DNA from: Saprospira grandis
GTDB taxonomy: Bacteria; Bacteroidota; Bacteroidia; Chitinophagales; Saprospiraceae
Length of the DNA stretch: 64,000 nucleotides
Direction of reading: 5' to 3'
NCBI RefSeq assembly: GCF_027594745.1
Contig: NZ_CP110854.1
Span: 2,522,501 to 2,586,500, forward strand
Positions 25,240 to 33,435 of this stretch are shown here, piece by piece. Under the pieces are notes generated by a model that was not told where the DNA came from, made no database searches, and worked only from the letters and a program-made list of their open reading frames with translations. How positions within the stretch are numbered: the first letter of the stretch is position 1; every line of letters begins with the position of its first letter. The position numbers were made by a program, and so were the translations under genes.

Positions 25240-26145
25240 CTAGGGTTGAGTCAGCACTTGATAATCGGAGGCATGCGTACCATCTAATTTGACCATACAG
25301 TCGTAGATTTTTCGCTTGGTCCGAAAATCGGCTACCTCAAAGACATTGAGAATCTCCTCTCTTTTGCTATTCGTAAAAATTTGCATCAGCAGCATACTGG
25401 GATAAGCTGCATTGACGGCCTTGATACTTACTAGGGCTTCTTCCATGGCTTTGATGCCTTCTGCTCGGCTATCTTCTTGGCTCAGGCGATCTAGGCCCAA
25501 AAGATAATACTTGTACATGGCACGGCGCATAGGCTTTACCCGCACATTGAGCAAATTTTCAATCAGCCAATAGCGGCTTTGGTTCCCATCGTTTACGGTC
25601 CAGCCCTTGGCGGTACCTCTAGGCACGGCATTCAGGATATCTTGGGCCTTATTGAGGTACTTCTCTCCGCCCAACTCCTCAAAAGAGTCATGGTCCATAC
25701 CCAAAACAATATAGGCATAAAAAGCAATGGTAGAGGTCAGGTTGGAGGTAAAGCTCCCCTCGGTAAAATCAAGCACCTCAAACTCTCCATAATTAAAGTA
25801 GAAGTCCTTATCGAGGTATTGAAAAAGCACCGAATTATAGCCACTCTTATAAACTGGGCGGCTGGCCTGCACCGTTAGTTGGGCCTTAAAACTAGTTTGC
25901 GAGATTTCCTCATCTACGGTTAAGATGATATTCATCTCAATTCGTTCTTCGGGCTCGTATTCTTGGTCGGTCCACTTTCGGTTATTGACAAATTCCTCCA
26001 AGGCGGTTTTCAAACTCTTAAAGACCTTGGGGTCGGCAGTTTGTAGCTTGGGGGTGTTAATGGTTACCGAGCTTCGGATTTCTTGGCTCCAGGCTTGTGT
26101 CAGCCCAAAAACCAAGGCCAAAGAAAGCAATAATTTTCGCATCAT
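25240..26145 (-). CDS. DUF4835 family exported protein (PorD-like, type IX secretion associated)
   Basis: This 301-residue protein has a signal peptide (LLLSLALVFGLTQAWSQ) and starts its mature part EIRSSVTINTPKLQTADPKVFKSLKTALEEFVNNRKWT. It then has FNYGEFEVLDFTEGSFTSNLTSTIAFYAYIVLGMDHDSF and GWTVNDGNQSRYWLIENLLN. These are the conserved blocks of the DUF4835 family, which is linked to type IX secretion under the name PorD in some databases; I treat that role as likely but not shown. It lies 6 bases after coaBC in the conserved Bacteroidota block bamD-rpoZ-coaBC-DUF4835. Confidence 0.88.
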   Translation of the reverse strand: MMRKLLLSLALVFGLTQAWSQEIRSSVTINTPKLQTADPKVFKSLKTALEEFVNNRKWTDQEYEPEERIEMNIILTVDEEISQTSFKAQLTVQASRPVYKSGYNSVLFQYLDKDFYFNYGEFEVLDFTEGSFTSNLTSTIAFYAYIVLGMDHDSFEELGGEKYLNKAQDILNAVPRGTAKGWTVNDGNQSRYWLIENLLNVRVKPMRRAMYKYYLLGLDRLSQEDSRAEGIKAMEEALVSIKAVNAAYPSMLLMQIFTNSKREEILNVFEVADFRTKRKIYDCMVKLDGTHASDYQVLTQP

Positions 26146-26151
26146 ATCAGA

Positions 26152-27393
26152 CTAAAGTTGGGCAGTTAGCTCCTGGGCATTTTCAGCTTTTTTTTGGAGC
26201 ATCTTGCAGATTTTTGCCGCAATATCCTCAGCGACTTCCAGCTTAGATTTTAGTTCATGCTCTTCAATCTCTAGCTGTCGGTCAATAAAGGTGACCTTAT
26301 TGGTGTCATGGCCAAAACCAGCACCTTTGTCACGGAGGCTATTGAGGACGATAAAGTCAAAGTTCTTTTTCTCCAGTTTTTTGCTGGCATTTTTTCTAAA
26401 GTTCTGGGTTTCTAGGGCAAAACCAACCATACATTGCTGCTCGGTCTTGATTTTTCCTAGTTCTTGGGCAATGTCTTTGGTTCGACAAAGATCAATGCGC
26501 ATGGGGTCCCCATCTTTTTTCTTGATCTTTTCACAGGCTACATTTTCTGGGGTGTAGTCGGCTACGGCTGCTGCCAAAACGGCAATATGGGCCTGCGGAA
26601 AAGCCGAAATGGCTGCCTCATACATCTCTTGGGCCGATTTTACATCAATGATTTTAACGGCGGGATGCTTGGGTTTTACCTGAACTGGACCAGAAATTAG
26701 GGTCACTTCTGCGCCCAATTTGGCCAAAGTATCGGCAATGGCGGTGCCCATTTTCCCTGTAGAATGGTTCGTAATATAACGAACGGGATCAATGGCTTCA
26801 ACGGTGGGGCCAGAGGTCAAAATTGCTTTTAATCCCTTGAGCGGTTGTGGTCCTTGCTGCATAAAATGCAGTTCCAAGGCGGCTACAATATGCTCGGGCT
26901 CGGCCATGCGGCCTTTGCCTACCAAACCACTAGCTAGCTCGCCTTCTTCGGCATCAATCAAAATGTTGCCATAGCTCTTGAGCTTATCAATATTGGCCAA
27001 GGTAGCCGGATGGGTAAACATATCGAGGTCCATGGCGGGAGCAAAGAAAACTGGGCAGCGGCTAGAGAGGTAGGTGGCCAGCACCATATTATTACAAAAA
27101 CCGTTGGCCATGGCCGCCAGAGTATTGGCGGTAGCGGGAGCCACCAGCATGGCATCGGCCCAAAGCCCTAGTTCCACATGGTTGTTCCAACCTTCTTCAG
27201 AGGTCACCGAACTATAGACAGAACGTTTCGATAGGGTCGAAAGTGTAAGAGGAGTAATAAATTTGGTGGCGGCATCGGTCATGACAATCTGTACCTCGGC
27301 GCCAGCCTTAATGAGTAATCTTGTTAGGCTTGCCGTTTTGTAGGCGGCAATGCTACCGGTTACGGCCAAAAGTATTTTTTTCCCTTTTAACAT
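26152..27393 (-). CDS. coaBC: Bifunctional CoaBC (phosphopantothenoylcysteine synthetase/decarboxylase)
   Basis: This 413-residue enzyme makes 4'-phosphopantetheine in coenzyme A synthesis. The N-terminal CoaC half (1-185) is a flavoprotein with LLAVTGSIAAYKTASL, the active His segment WNNHVELGLWAD and PAMDLDM. The C-terminal CoaB half (190-413) has LTSGPTVEAIDPVRYITNHSTGKMG, the signature AAVADYTP, and KIKKKDGDP. Both active halves look intact. It is between rpoZ (upstream, with R9 in a 372-base gap) and DUF4835 (6 bases downstream). Confidence 0.96.
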   Translation of the reverse strand: MLKGKKILLAVTGSIAAYKTASLTRLLIKAGAEVQIVMTDAATKFITPLTLSTLSKRSVYSSVTSEEGWNNHVELGLWADAMLVAPATANTLAAMANGFCNNMVLATYLSSRCPVFFAPAMDLDMFTHPATLANIDKLKSYGNILIDAEEGELASGLVGKGRMAEPEHIVAALELHFMQQGPQPLKGLKAILTSGPTVEAIDPVRYITNHSTGKMGTAIADTLAKLGAEVTLISGPVQVKPKHPAVKIIDVKSAQEMYEAAISAFPQAHIAVLAAAVADYTPENVACEKIKKKDGDPMRIDLCRTKDIAQELGKIKTEQQCMVGFALETQNFRKNASKKLEKKNFDFIVLNSLRDKGAGFGHDTNKVTFIDRQLEIEEHELKSKLEVAEDIAAKICKMLQKKAENAQELTAQL

Positions 27394-27480
27394 AAAAAAG
27401 CATTTTGTAGCGCAGGGGGCGGTCTGTATGCGCTCAGTCGAAAATTAAGGAATAAATAGGGACAAAGGGGAGCTTTTTTT

Positions 27481-27616
27481 GGGGCTGCCCCTACGGCCCT
27501 CTGGGCCTTCGGGTCGGGCTGTGTCAGGGCTCGCAGGTCTGCTCGGCCCTTCGCTTTTTCGCTTTGCTCAAAAGCTTGGTCTGCGGCTTCGCCGCCCCCT
27601 TTTCCATCCCTCAGCC
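27481..27616 (-). repeat. R9: structured GC-rich intergenic element, subtype B
   Basis: Sense strand is minus, co-directional with rpoZ and coaBC. Hairpin 2 is A/T-rich: GCTTTT paired with AAAAGC around GAGCAAAGCGA. Hairpin 1 GCGGC-GAA-GCCGC. Closing stem GGCTG/CAGCC. Followed (27617-27641) by a hairpin GGCGGC-GAA-GCCGCC extension. Confidence 0.87.
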
Positions 27617-27654
27617 GGCGGCTTCGCCGCCTGCTAGGTCCAAAAAGGCTTGCC

Positions 27655-27754
27655 CTAGGGGCATAAAAAAACAGTTGAAAAAGTCTAAGCCATAGGCTAA
27701 TCAAAATAATAGACTTTTCCAACTGCTGTTGCCCCTATCTTAGGGTCAAGAAAT
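27655..27754 (-). terminator. Long imperfect hairpin after rpoZ
   Basis: On the minus strand GGGGCAACAGCAGTTGGAAAAGTC is complementary, with gaps, to GACTTTTTCAACTG and TGCCCC about 60 bases on, followed by a weak T-poor end. It is a probable 3'-end structure of the bamD-rpoZ transcript. Confidence 0.4.
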
Positions 27755-27765
27755 CAGGCATATAA

Positions 27766-28107
27766 TTATGCTTCTTCTTCATCTTCACGCATGCGATACT
27801 CCAATTCGTCATTCATAAACTCATTAAGAGCAATGATAGCGGGATTGGGCAGACGCTCATAAAACTTAGAGATTTCAATCTGCTCTTTGTTTTCGTGCAC
27901 CTCTTCCAAGGTATCTGTAGCAGAAGCAAACTCCTCTAGTTTAGAGTGTAGTTCTCTTTTGAGTTCTACAGAAATTTGGCGCGAACGGCTACCAATTACA
28001 TTTAGAGACTCATAAATGTTGCCGCCACCTTTTGCGGACATCGCAAAAACGTTACGGGCTTCGATGTAAGGGTTGATTCCTTGTGCGCGCTCTTTAATTT
28101 CACTCAT
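27766..28107 (-). CDS. rpoZ: DNA-directed RNA polymerase omega subunit, Bacteroidota type
   Basis: This 113-residue protein matches the divergent omega subunit of Bacteroidota: NIYESLNVIGSRSRQISVELKRELHSKLEEFA. That corresponds to the helix of classical omega binding the beta-prime C-terminus (the conserved 'A-R-Q-I' region here is SRSRQIS). It ends in an acidic tail. Its start overlaps the end of bamD by 8 bases, so the two are translationally linked. coaBC follows downstream. Confidence 0.9.
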   Translation of the reverse strand: MSEIKERAQGINPYIEARNVFAMSAKGGGNIYESLNVIGSRSRQISVELKRELHSKLEEFASATDTLEEVHENKEQIEISKFYERLPNPAIIALNEFMNDELEYRMREDEEEA

Positions 28108-28912
28108 TTTGCAATCTTTTTATTCGCTGCTTACTAATGTTAATCATGTTTTTCACCTCTGAGGCATAGCGGCTATCGCTATGTTTGCGCTCAAAGATTT
28201 TTGCTTTTTCGATCACCTCTTCAAAGCGTTCTACTTGTTTAGATAAGATACTTTTTTCGGCATAGCCAAAAGAAGACTTAATAATCATGTAGCGGATATA
28301 AGGGGCCTCTTGGGTATCTGGAAAATCCAGCAAGAGGTTGTCAAAACTATGCACGGCCGCTAGGTAGTGGCTGCGCTTGTAGTAGCCTTTGGCGGCTTCT
28401 AGGGCTTTGGTTTCTAATTTGGCCCGAAGCAAATCAATTTGTTCGTTACACAAACTGACTCTATCGCTAAGGGGGTACATATTGACAAAGAACTGATAGC
28501 CTTCTATGGCTTCTTCGGTATCCTCCTGAGTAAGTCGAAAATTAGGCGATAACTTTCGGCTAGATTCTGCGGCCAAAAAGAGGGCTTCTTCTGCAAATTC
28601 AGAATTGGGGAAGGTATTGTAAAATTGGCGGAAATAATAAGAAGAGAAGCTGTAATTTCTCATTCGGTGGTGTGTACTAGCATAGTAGTAATACACTTTT
28701 TCCGATTTCTCACTTCCGCGCACCAGCCCCATGAGGTCCTCTAAGAGGTATTGCGCTTTTTGGTAATCTCCGGCTTCGTAAAAGGCTACGGCTTTCTCAT
28801 AGCGATAGTCGAGGTCGGGGTTCATCCGAATCTTATCAATGTTTTCCCTTTGGCAGGCAAAACTGAGGAGGATGAAGAGGAGGCTATAAAGGCCTACTTT
28901 TAGTTTTAACAT
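28100..28912 (-). CDS. bamD: Outer membrane assembly lipoprotein BamD
   Basis: This 270-residue lipoprotein belongs to the BAM complex, which inserts barrel proteins into the outer membrane. The signal peptide ends in LSFAC (Cys20). It has about five TPR units, including YEKAVAFYEAGDYQKAQYLLEDL, YYYASTHHRMRNYSFSSYYFRQF and KGYYKRSHYLAAVHSFDNLLLDFPDT. The length and repeat number fit BamD/ComL. A TAnnTTTG box ends only 6 bases before the ATG, so the mRNA may be leaderless. Confidence 0.92.
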   Translation of the reverse strand: MLKLKVGLYSLLFILLSFACQRENIDKIRMNPDLDYRYEKAVAFYEAGDYQKAQYLLEDLMGLVRGSEKSEKVYYYYASTHHRMRNYSFSSYYFRQFYNTFPNSEFAEEALFLAAESSRKLSPNFRLTQEDTEEAIEGYQFFVNMYPLSDRVSLCNEQIDLLRAKLETKALEAAKGYYKRSHYLAAVHSFDNLLLDFPDTQEAPYIRYMIIKSSFGYAEKSILSKQVERFEEVIEKAKIFERKHSDSRYASEVKNMINISKQRIKRLQNE

Positions 28913-28917
28913 AACTG

Positions 28918-28925
28918 CAAATATA
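28918..28925 (-). promoter_or_regulatory. -7 box directly upstream of bamD
   Basis: TATATTTG on the minus strand fits TAnnTTTG. With the usual 5-7 base spacing transcription would start at the bamD ATG itself. Confidence 0.4.
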
Positions 28926-29014
28926 AGCTTTTTCTAAGATTATCAAGGCCCTAGGATTATTTATTTTGGGCAACTACAGCCTAAAGAACGAGTCTAAAGG
29001 CCAAAAGGCAGGGT

Positions 29015-29335
29015 TTAGAGGCCCATTTCTAGGTTGGTCTTGGCATTTTTGAGTTCGGAGAGGCTGTGGGCGTCTCCAGTTTTTTGGGCCAGGGCGATTC
29101 CTTCTTCATAGATGCGCATGGCCATTTCCTCTTCTTCATTTTCTATCAGCAGGGCGGCATAATGGTAATAGAGGCCCATATATTGGGGGCTATCTTTATA
29201 TAGGGCCGCATATTGTTGCAGGGCCAATTCTATTTCTTCTTGTTTTTCATATTCTTTGGCAAGGGCAAATCGGAGGAAGGCATCCTGGGGTTTTTGGCCC
29301 AGCAGCTGTTGAAGTTGTTCTAGTCGTTTTGACAT
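29015..29335 (-). CDS. Small cytoplasmic TPR protein
   Basis: This 106-residue protein has no signal peptide and is made of about three TPR helix pairs: DAFLRFALAKEYEKQEEIELALQQYAAL, MGLYYHYAALLIENEEEEMAMRIYEEGI and a final helix. This form is widespread in Bacteroidota and mediates protein contacts; the partner is unknown. A -7 box (TATCTTTG, 29356-29363) lies 21 bases upstream. It is divergent from the cystathionine synthase gene. Confidence 0.82.
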   Translation of the reverse strand: MSKRLEQLQQLLGQKPQDAFLRFALAKEYEKQEEIELALQQYAALYKDSPQYMGLYYHYAALLIENEEEEMAMRIYEEGIALAQKTGDAHSLSELKNAKTNLEMGL

Positions 29336-29355
29336 GGCAGATCCTAATTTTTGCG

Positions 29356-29363
29356 CAAAGATA
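29356..29363 (-). promoter_or_regulatory. -7 box upstream of the small TPR gene
   Basis: TATCTTTG on the minus strand, 21 bases before the ATG at 29335. Confidence 0.45.
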
Positions 29364-29450
29364 GTTTTTTATCAGGCTAGGCCCAAAGCTTTTGCCTTTG
29401 GAGCTAGACTTTCTTCTTTGTCGAGCGCAAGGCCCAAGGGGCCTTTTTTT

Positions 29451-29571
29451 GGCCTAGCGATGTGGAGGGGGGCGGCGCAGCCGCAGACCAAGGCCGTCAG
29501 GCCGCAGGGCCGAGCGAATAGCGAGCCCCGCAACGTAGCGCCGAGGAGCGCAGCGAGGCGGAGGCCCCAAA
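29451..29571 (+). repeat. R10: structured GC-rich intergenic element, subtype A
   Basis: Starts GGCCTAGCGATGTGGAG, ends GGCGGAGGCCCCAAA. Hairpin 1 GCGGC-GCA-GCCGC, hairpin 2 GGCC-GTCA-GGCC. It lies between divergent genes, so it is not a terminator of either. A short hairpin GGCCCAAGGGGCC precedes it at 29431. Confidence 0.87.
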
Positions 29572-29626
29572 GGAAAGAGAAAAGAATTCTAAGGCCCTAA
29601 AAGTCTGCATTCTGCATATAAAAGCC

Positions 29627-29634
29627 TAATTTTG
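29627..29634 (+). promoter_or_regulatory. -7 box upstream of the cystathionine synthase gene
   Basis: TAATTTTG fits TAnnTTTG, 37 bases before the ATG at 29672. Confidence 0.45.
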
Positions 29635-29671
29635 CGCCCTTAAAGCGTTCATTTTAATCAAAAAAAAGAAA

Positions 29672-31039
29672 ATGGCAGGCTACTATAACAACATTCTAGA
29701 AACCATTGGCAACACGCCATTGGTCAAGCTCAACAAAATTGTCAAAGAGGTTCCCGCCACAGTTTTGGCGAAGGTAGAAACCACCAATCCCGGTAACTCG
29801 GTCAAGGACCGCATGGCCCTAAAAATGGTGGAAGATGCGGAAAAAGCGGGTTTGCTCCAGCCTGGAGGGACCATTATTGAATGTACCTCTGGAAATACCG
29901 GGATGGGCATTGCCATTGCGGCAGTTGTAAAAGGGTACAAATGTATTTTTACCACAACAGATAAACAATCTAAGGAGAAGGTAGACATTTTGCGGGCCGT
30001 AGGGGCCGAGGTAATTGTTTGCCCGACCAATGTGGGGCCAGAAGACCCCCGCTCTTACTACTCTGTAGCTGAGCGATTGAGCAAGGAAATTCCCAACTCT
30101 TTTTGGTGCAACCAATATGACAACCTCTCTAACCGCCTAGCGCATTATGAGAGCACGGGTCCTGAAATTTGGGAACAAACGGAAGGAAAAATTACGCACT
30201 TTGTAGTAGGTGTAGGGACCGGCGGAACGATTTCTGGCGTTGGTCGCTACCTCAAGGAGCAAAATCCCAATATCAAAATCTGGGGAATCGATCCCTATGG
30301 TTCTGTTTTTAAGAAGTACCATGAAACAGGCGAATTTGATGAAAAAGAGATTTACCCTTATGTAACGGAAGGGATTGGCGAGGATATTTTGCCTAAAAAT
30401 GTAGACTTTGACATCATTGACCACTTTGAGAAAGTGACCGATAAAGATGCTGCGATTGGGACCAGAGAATTGGCTCGCCAAGAAGGTATTATGGTAGGTA
30501 ACTCCGCTGGTTCGGCCATTATGGGCGTTAAGCAATTGGCTAGCGAGCTCAAAGAAGATGATCTGGTGGTGGTGCTTTTCCATGACCACGGTAGCCGTTA
30601 TGTGGGCAAAATGTTTAACGATGAGTGGATGCGCGAGCGTGGCTTTTTGGAAGATGAGCTCAAGGTGAAAGACCTAATTGCTAAAAAAGACAATTCAGAT
30701 TTCTTTACCCTCAAGAGCAGCCAAACCGTTAAGGAAGCTTTGCAATTTATGAAAGAGCATGATCTTTCTCAGTTGCCTTTGGTCGATGAGGCGGGCAAAA
30801 TTGTAGGCGCTATTACCGAAACTTTGGTCCTTAGCTGCTTGCTTGAAAACCCAATGAGCAACAGTGAGCGCCCCTTGAGCGAAATCATGTGTGCGCCCTT
30901 CCCTCTTGTGGATTTGGAACTATCGGTAAAGAAGGTAGGGGGTTATTTTAACCATAAAACGCCTGCAGTTATTGCTATTGATAAGGCGGGAACTCCGCAT
31001 ATCATTACCAAATATGATATGATCCAGACGATTGGCTAA
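29672..31039 (+). CDS. Cystathionine beta-synthase (PLP domain plus CBS pair)
   Basis: This 455-residue enzyme joins serine or O-acetylserine with homocysteine or sulfide. The PLP lysine is in NSVKDRM (Lys45), the substrate loop is TSGNTG (72-77) and the phosphate loop GVGTGGTISG (about 181). The C-terminal 120 residues form two CBS motifs (SQTVKEALQFMKEHDLSQLPLVDEAGKIVGAI; then PAVIAIDKAGTPHIITKYDMI), which bind adenosyl ligands in regulated forms. This layout is that of eukaryote-like and bacterial cystathionine beta-synthases rather than CysK. No haem domain is present. A terminator follows. Confidence 0.92.
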   Translation: MAGYYNNILETIGNTPLVKLNKIVKEVPATVLAKVETTNPGNSVKDRMALKMVEDAEKAGLLQPGGTIIECTSGNTGMGIAIAAVVKGYKCIFTTTDKQSKEKVDILRAVGAEVIVCPTNVGPEDPRSYYSVAERLSKEIPNSFWCNQYDNLSNRLAHYESTGPEIWEQTEGKITHFVVGVGTGGTISGVGRYLKEQNPNIKIWGIDPYGSVFKKYHETGEFDEKEIYPYVTEGIGEDILPKNVDFDIIDHFEKVTDKDAAIGTRELARQEGIMVGNSAGSAIMGVKQLASELKEDDLVVVLFHDHGSRYVGKMFNDEWMRERGFLEDELKVKDLIAKKDNSDFFTLKSSQTVKEALQFMKEHDLSQLPLVDEAGKIVGAITETLVLSCLLENPMSNSERPLSEIMCAPFPLVDLELSVKKVGGYFNHKTPAVIAIDKAGTPHIITKYDMIQTIG

Positions 31040-31060
31040 TTGCGGCTTATCTAAAAATGA

Positions 31061-31094
31061 AAAGAGGATGATCAGTTGATCATCCTCTTTTTTT
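31061..31094 (+). terminator. Terminator after the cystathionine synthase gene
   Basis: AAAGAGGATGATCA-GT-TGATCATCCTCTTT followed by TTTT. The A-run on the left makes it work for the convergent sugar transferase gene as well. Confidence 0.92.
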
Positions 31095-31100
31095 ATGCCC

Positions 31101-32519
31101 TTATTTGCCTTCTCCTTTTACGATAACCAGCACGGTATGAAAAAGAATCTTAATATCGAGGGCCAAAGAAATATTTTCGATATAGAGAATATCATACTTT
31201 AGGCGCTGAATCATTTCCTCTACATTAGAGGCATAGCCATATTTTACCTGGCCCCAGGAGGTAATGCCTGGCCGCACCCTTTGGAGGTGGCGGACATGCG
31301 GGGCTTTTTGGGCAATTTGGTCAATATAAAATTGCCGTTCGGGCCGGGGGCCTACCAAGGACATATCGCCCTTGAGGACGTTCCAAAACTGCGGCAATTC
31401 ATCTAGGCGGTATTTGCGCATAATGCGGCCCCAGGGCGTGCAGCGGTCGTCGGCATCCTTAGATAGCTGTGGCCCATTTTGCTCGGCATCGGTATACATA
31501 GAGCGAAACTTATAGATGAAAAAGGGCTGTCCGCCTCGGCCCACCCGCTCTTGCAAATAGAAAATTGGACCAGCAGAAGAAAGCCGTACTCGCAGCGCAA
31601 TATAGGCATAGAGGGGGGCAAAAATGAGCAGAAAAAGGCTAGAGCTGATGAGGTCAATTGCTCTTTTGAGTACGCTAAACCAAAGCGGCATAAACTTGGG
31701 CGAAATCTCAATGAGGGCGGCATCATAGACATTACTCATTTTGACCTTGCCCAAGAGAATTTCATACATTTCTGGACTCACCTTGATGAGTAGTGGCCGA
31801 CCCGCCAAGCTGTTGAGCAAAAAGCTGAGCTGTTGTTGCTCATCGGCCTCTAGGGCCAGAATCACCTCCTGAATTTCCTGCTCTTGCAATACGTTCTCTA
31901 GCTCTTCTATTTGGCCCAAATAGGGCAGGCCATAGTTTAAGGGCTGTTCATTAAGGGCCAGAGCGCCTACAAACTCATAGTAGCCAGCCGTTTGCCCTTC
32001 CTCAATTTCTGCATAGAGCTGGGCGGCTCGCTCTCGGCTCCCAATGAGCAGCGTCTTGAAGCGAATTTCGCCTTTTTGCACCCGAGCATGCGCTCGGCCC
32101 AATAAAATCATACGGGCCAAAAAGGTCAGGACAAACTGCAGCCCAAATAAGGCCCCAAAAGAGGCATAGTAGGCCCGATAGCCCTCGCTATAATTGGGCA
32201 AATCATTGAGCAGAATACTAAAAAAGAGAACCAGGCTCCCCAAGAAAATACTGGCCAGACTACGGAGAAATTCCGTGGTTCTAGACATCCGATAAATATT
32301 GCGATAGCTATCGGTTAGGGCATAGAGAAGCAGCCAGGCGGGCGGAATGGCCAAGAACCCGAAAATAAAGTTGGGGTCTTTCCACAACCAATCCCAATGA
32401 AAGGGAGCAATTCGCTCTAGGGCTATTTTTCTAAAGATAAAAAATAGACACCAAGCAAAGGTAGCCGTTAAGTAGTCTAGTAAAATATAGAGCCAGAGCC
32501 CTAGGGCTTGCTTTTTCAT
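31101..32519 (-). CDS. Exopolysaccharide-type undecaprenyl-phosphate sugar transferase
   Basis: This 472-residue membrane enzyme starts polysaccharide repeat units on the lipid carrier. The N-terminal half has about four membrane segments (LWLYILLDYLTATFAWCLFF; FGFLAIPPAWLLLYAL; LGSLVLFFSILL; ALFGLQFVLTFLARMILL) and a nucleotide-binding-like cytoplasmic domain. The C-terminal bacterial sugar transferase domain begins LKRAIDLISSSLFLLIFAPLYAYIALRVRLSSAGPIFYLQERVG and has KFRSMYTDAE, RKYRLDELPQFWNVLKGDMSLVGPRPE. It resembles WcaJ/CpsE. A -7 box ends 5 bases before the ATG. Confidence 0.92.
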   Translation of the reverse strand: MKKQALGLWLYILLDYLTATFAWCLFFIFRKIALERIAPFHWDWLWKDPNFIFGFLAIPPAWLLLYALTDSYRNIYRMSRTTEFLRSLASIFLGSLVLFFSILLNDLPNYSEGYRAYYASFGALFGLQFVLTFLARMILLGRAHARVQKGEIRFKTLLIGSRERAAQLYAEIEEGQTAGYYEFVGALALNEQPLNYGLPYLGQIEELENVLQEQEIQEVILALEADEQQQLSFLLNSLAGRPLLIKVSPEMYEILLGKVKMSNVYDAALIEISPKFMPLWFSVLKRAIDLISSSLFLLIFAPLYAYIALRVRLSSAGPIFYLQERVGRGGQPFFIYKFRSMYTDAEQNGPQLSKDADDRCTPWGRIMRKYRLDELPQFWNVLKGDMSLVGPRPERQFYIDQIAQKAPHVRHLQRVRPGITSWGQVKYGYASNVEEMIQRLKYDILYIENISLALDIKILFHTVLVIVKGEGK

Positions 32520-32523
32520 GTGG

Positions 32524-32531
32524 CAAACTTA
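32524..32531 (-). promoter_or_regulatory. -7 box directly upstream of the sugar transferase gene
   Basis: TAAGTTTG on the minus strand fits TAnnTTTG and ends 5 bases before the ATG. It would give a leaderless mRNA; chance is possible. Confidence 0.35.
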
Positions 32532-32549
32532 TAAAAAGGAAAACCTTCC

Positions 32550-33431
32550 TTAAAAATGTAGAATCTTAATATTGTCTAGGTATACCTTGGGGCTGACATT
32601 TTCCTCAAAATCACTGACGGCAGCACGCAAAATGAGGGTGTAGCGGGCTGCATTTAAGGTGAAAATATCTTCGGTGAGGTCAAAGTAGATTTTCTTCCAG
32701 CCATCGCTAGGGTTAACCCCTCCTTTGACAAAGACCTCATCGGGCAAGCCATTATCATAATGAGCAATCAGGCCTACCGAAATCACTTCCTCGGTTTTGT
32801 AGTGCATTTCTAGAAATACAGGGGTGGCCGTATTGGGCCGCTGCAAATCAGAAAGGCGAAAAGAGGTGGCTACATAACATTCCCAATGGGCAGTATCCAA
32901 GAGCATTTGTCCCGAGTAATCCCCCTCAAAAACATCATCTGTTTGTTTTTCTAGATAGCTGTCGGCAAAGGCGTCGCGGTCTTCGCCAAAGGCTACGCCC
33001 GCATTCTCAAAATCTTCTACAATGAAAAACTCGACCTCATCATTGTATTGGAAGTTGGGGGAGACGGTATCTATCCGCCCTGCTTCTAGTTCCATATTTA
33101 CTTCATAGGGATCAAAGAAGGGGTAGATGATGCGGTGGGTCGAAATCCCATCGCTAGGAACGCCGGCATAAATGCTTACATTATAGTTGGGCCCTTCTCC
33201 CAAAATGGCCGCTAGGGTGGTGGGGAGGTTGTTGGCCCCTATAATTTGACCATCGACGGCAATCCAGGCATCCTCAAAGTTGTGTTGGCTGCTGCCCTCT
33301 ACAAAAGGGTCGCCTGGGGTGTGTTGTATGCTGGGCACACAAACATAGGCGGGTACGGCTACCTGGCGGTCTTTGCTGCAGGCACTAAAAAGAAGAAGGC
33401 TAAAAAGGAATAGACTCAGTTGTTTCATCAT
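32550..33431 (-). CDS. Secreted lipoprotein of unknown function
   Basis: This 293-residue protein has a lipoprotein signal ending FSAC (Cys18) and then SKDRQVAVPAYVCVPSIQ. The body is beta-rich, with a first half recalling an Ig-like fold and a second half (about 120-290) recalling a jelly-roll carbohydrate-binding module (EDFENAG, SGQMLLDTAHWECYVATSF, VFLEMHYKTEEVISVGLIAHYD, WKKIYFDLT, AARYTLILRAAV). That reading is by fold impression only. The stop of this gene and the start of the sugar transferase gene are 30 bases apart; it also lies 4 bases after the oxidoreductase gene, so these three may form an operon. Confidence 0.7.
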   Translation of the reverse strand: MMKQLSLFLFSLLLFSACSKDRQVAVPAYVCVPSIQHTPGDPFVEGSSQHNFEDAWIAVDGQIIGANNLPTTLAAILGEGPNYNVSIYAGVPSDGISTHRIIYPFFDPYEVNMELEAGRIDTVSPNFQYNDEVEFFIVEDFENAGVAFGEDRDAFADSYLEKQTDDVFEGDYSGQMLLDTAHWECYVATSFRLSDLQRPNTATPVFLEMHYKTEEVISVGLIAHYDNGLPDEVFVKGGVNPSDGWKKIYFDLTEDIFTLNAARYTLILRAAVSDFEENVSPKVYLDNIKILHF

Positions 33432-33435
33432 TTTT

